Assembly (NCBI GenBank): GCA_937920255.1 | Contig: CALDSL010000418.1 | Location: 1-6,109, forward strand | Direction: 5' to 3' | Origin: an uncultured Anaerolineaceae bacterium | GTDB lineage: Bacteria; Chloroflexota; Anaerolineae; Anaerolineales; Anaerolineaceae | Length of the DNA stretch: 6,109 nucleotides | Shown: one piece after another, positions 5,176-6,109 of the stretch | How positions within the stretch are numbered: position 1 is the stretch's first letter | Layout of the letters: every line of letters begins with the position of its first letter | Program-made: the position numbers and the translations under genes | The notes under the pieces: model-generated | The model's database searches: none | What the model was told of the DNA's origin: nothing | Seen by the model: only the letters and a program-made list of their open reading frames with translations

Positions 5176-5883
5176 ATGATCAAGAACTTCTTTGCCTTTA
5201 TAGGCTTTGCGGTGATAACGGTGCTTATTGTCGCCAGCGTATCCGCGTTAGGTCTATTTTACGATTCCCTCGGCCTGGTGACGCTGCCCAAACAACTGCC
5301 CGCGCTATCGAAGCTGGCCGAACTGGCGCCGGGGGTGGGCGAGGTGACGGTCAGCGTTCAGGATGGGAGCGCCGGCAAGGTCACCTGGACCAACCCACTC
5401 GACCTGCTGCCGGCTGCCAGCCCGACCCTGCCGCCGACGCCCACGCCGTACCCCACCGTGGCGCCGACCCCGGTGCCGCCCATGGATCCGGCGCTCTACC
5501 GCGCGCAGACGATGGCCAGCCTGCGCCAGCTTGCCGCTGATCTGGAACTGTGGATGGAGGCAAACAACCGCATGGCGCATGATGCCAGCCTGCTCCAGCA
5601 GCCGGATTGGCGCGCTCAGGTGCAGCAGGCGCTGGATTCTTCCGCCGCCTCGGCCTGGACGCTGGCCAATATCGGCCCGCCGCCGCCGGAATACAGCGCT
5701 ATCGACGGGATGCTGGACATGGTCTACAACGAGGTGGAAGGGCTGCGCGCCAACTACAACCAGGGCGTGGCAACCGGCAGCGTCGCATCCTTTGAAGCTG
5801 CCGCGCAGAACTTCTCGCGGCTAAGTGATGCTTTAACCCAGGTGGCGGGGATGATGGCGCAGTCCGGTTGGGCAGTCGAGTAG
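5176..5883 (+). CDS. Membrane-anchored protein with Pro/Thr linker, function unknown
   Basis: The 235-residue product starts with a single hydrophobic segment (about 4-28), best read as an uncleaved signal anchor since no AxA site follows. A short region (29-78) leads to a Pro/Thr/Ala-rich linker at 79-102 (PTLPPTPTPYPTVAPTPVPP), typical of proteins that hold an outer domain away from the membrane. Residues 104-235 are rich in Ala, Leu, Gln and Glu and look helical, with segments near 105-130, 144-160, 176-196 and 204-230 that could form a helical bundle. No catalytic motif is visible and there are no cysteines. I do not recognise the family; similar architectures are common in Chloroflexota. 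There is no clear Shine-Dalgarno before the ATG (the upstream bases are TGCAACAAA), so translation may start on a short-leader mRNA or another start may be used. The stop abuts that of the converging gene. Confidence 0.82.
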   Translation: MIKNFFAFIGFAVITVLIVASVSALGLFYDSLGLVTLPKQLPALSKLAELAPGVGEVTVSVQDGSAGKVTWTNPLDLLPAASPTLPPTPTPYPTVAPTPVPPMDPALYRAQTMASLRQLAADLELWMEANNRMAHDASLLQQPDWRAQVQQALDSSAASAWTLANIGPPPPEYSAIDGMLDMVYNEVEGLRANYNQGVATGSVASFEAAAQNFSRLSDALTQVAGMMAQSGWAVE

Positions 5884-6109
5884 TTAGGCCGACGCCACCT
5901 CCAGCGGAAGGCCGGTGGCCTGGCTGCTGATGCGCCACAGGTTGTCCAACTGCGCCGGGTCATCGCAGGTGGGATCGACCGGGCGTTGCTGGAACTTGAC
6001 GAAATACGCCCCGCTGACCCCGCGCACGTCCGGCGCGGCGGCCAGCCGCACGATGGGCTGCACGCCTTTTTCCAGCGGCGTGGCAAACTCGTGCAGGATG
6101 CTCATCACC
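5884..6109 (-). CDS. Short-chain dehydrogenase/reductase, C-terminal part (partial)
   Basis: About 75 codons of the C-terminus are in the window; the gene runs off the right edge, so the ATG at 6108 is internal. The segment TPLEKGVQPIVRLA followed by GVSGAYFVKFQQRP and LDNLWRISSQATGL matches the tail of retinol-dehydrogenase-like SDR proteins, where a GKYF-type strand precedes a helix reading LWxxSxxLTGL. These are NAD(P)-dependent cytoplasmic oxidoreductases. The Rossmann glycine motif and the catalytic Tyr-x-x-x-Lys lie upstream, outside the window, so activity and substrate cannot be judged. It faces the 5176 gene tail to tail: its stop (TTA at 5884-5886 on the plus strand) directly follows that gene's TAG, with no spacer and no terminator hairpin. 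Confidence 0.8.
   Translation of the reverse strand, partial: VMSILHEFATPLEKGVQPIVRLAAAPDVRGVSGAYFVKFQQRPVDPTCDDPAQLDNLWRISSQATGLPLEVASA

Overview
The window looks like chromosomal DNA from a GC-rich, free-living bacterium. My best guess is Chloroflexota, possibly an Anaerolineae-type lineage. That guess rests on the mix of genes: a tungsten/molybdenum aldehyde ferredoxin oxidoreductase relative, small secreted and membrane-anchored proteins with Pro/Thr linkers, and a GlmS close to the bacterial consensus. It is inference, because no marker gene is present.

Layout. (1) 1-1259: the 3' two thirds of an aldehyde ferredoxin oxidoreductase-family gene, closed by a clean intrinsic terminator at 1274-1299. 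(2) 1325-1518: a non-coding repeat built from two tandem hairpin units of about 64 bp that share the word GGGYGAAGCAT. (3) 1557-1923: a long leader in front of glmS. It begins at a perfect TATAAT box and contains what I read as a glmS self-cleaving ribozyme (predicted cleavage between 1620 and 1621) carrying two extra hairpins inside its core loop. (4) 1924-3765: glmS, complete. (5) 3766-4050: an intergenic stretch with a near-perfect sigma70-type promoter whose start point falls at the edge of a perfect 20-bp inverted repeat. (6) 4051-4563: a secreted protein of unknown function. (7) 4564-4845: non-coding, with several hairpins including a probable terminator. (8) 4846-5028: a 60-residue glycine-zipper membrane protein followed by a 15-bp-stem terminator. 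(9) 5176-5883: a membrane-anchored protein with a Pro/Thr linker and a helical outer domain. (10) 5884-6109, minus strand: the C-terminus of a short-chain dehydrogenase/reductase, whose stop codon abuts the previous stop with no gap.

The genes do not form one operon. Each plus-strand gene from glmS onward seems to have its own promoter or isolating hairpins. The one clear regulatory circuit is glmS. Its product, glucosamine-6-phosphate, would activate the ribozyme in its own mRNA leader and so lower GlmS synthesis. This leader is the most interesting object in the window. glmS ribozymes are best known from Firmicutes, and this one is both outside its usual host range (if the host guess is right) and structurally expanded.
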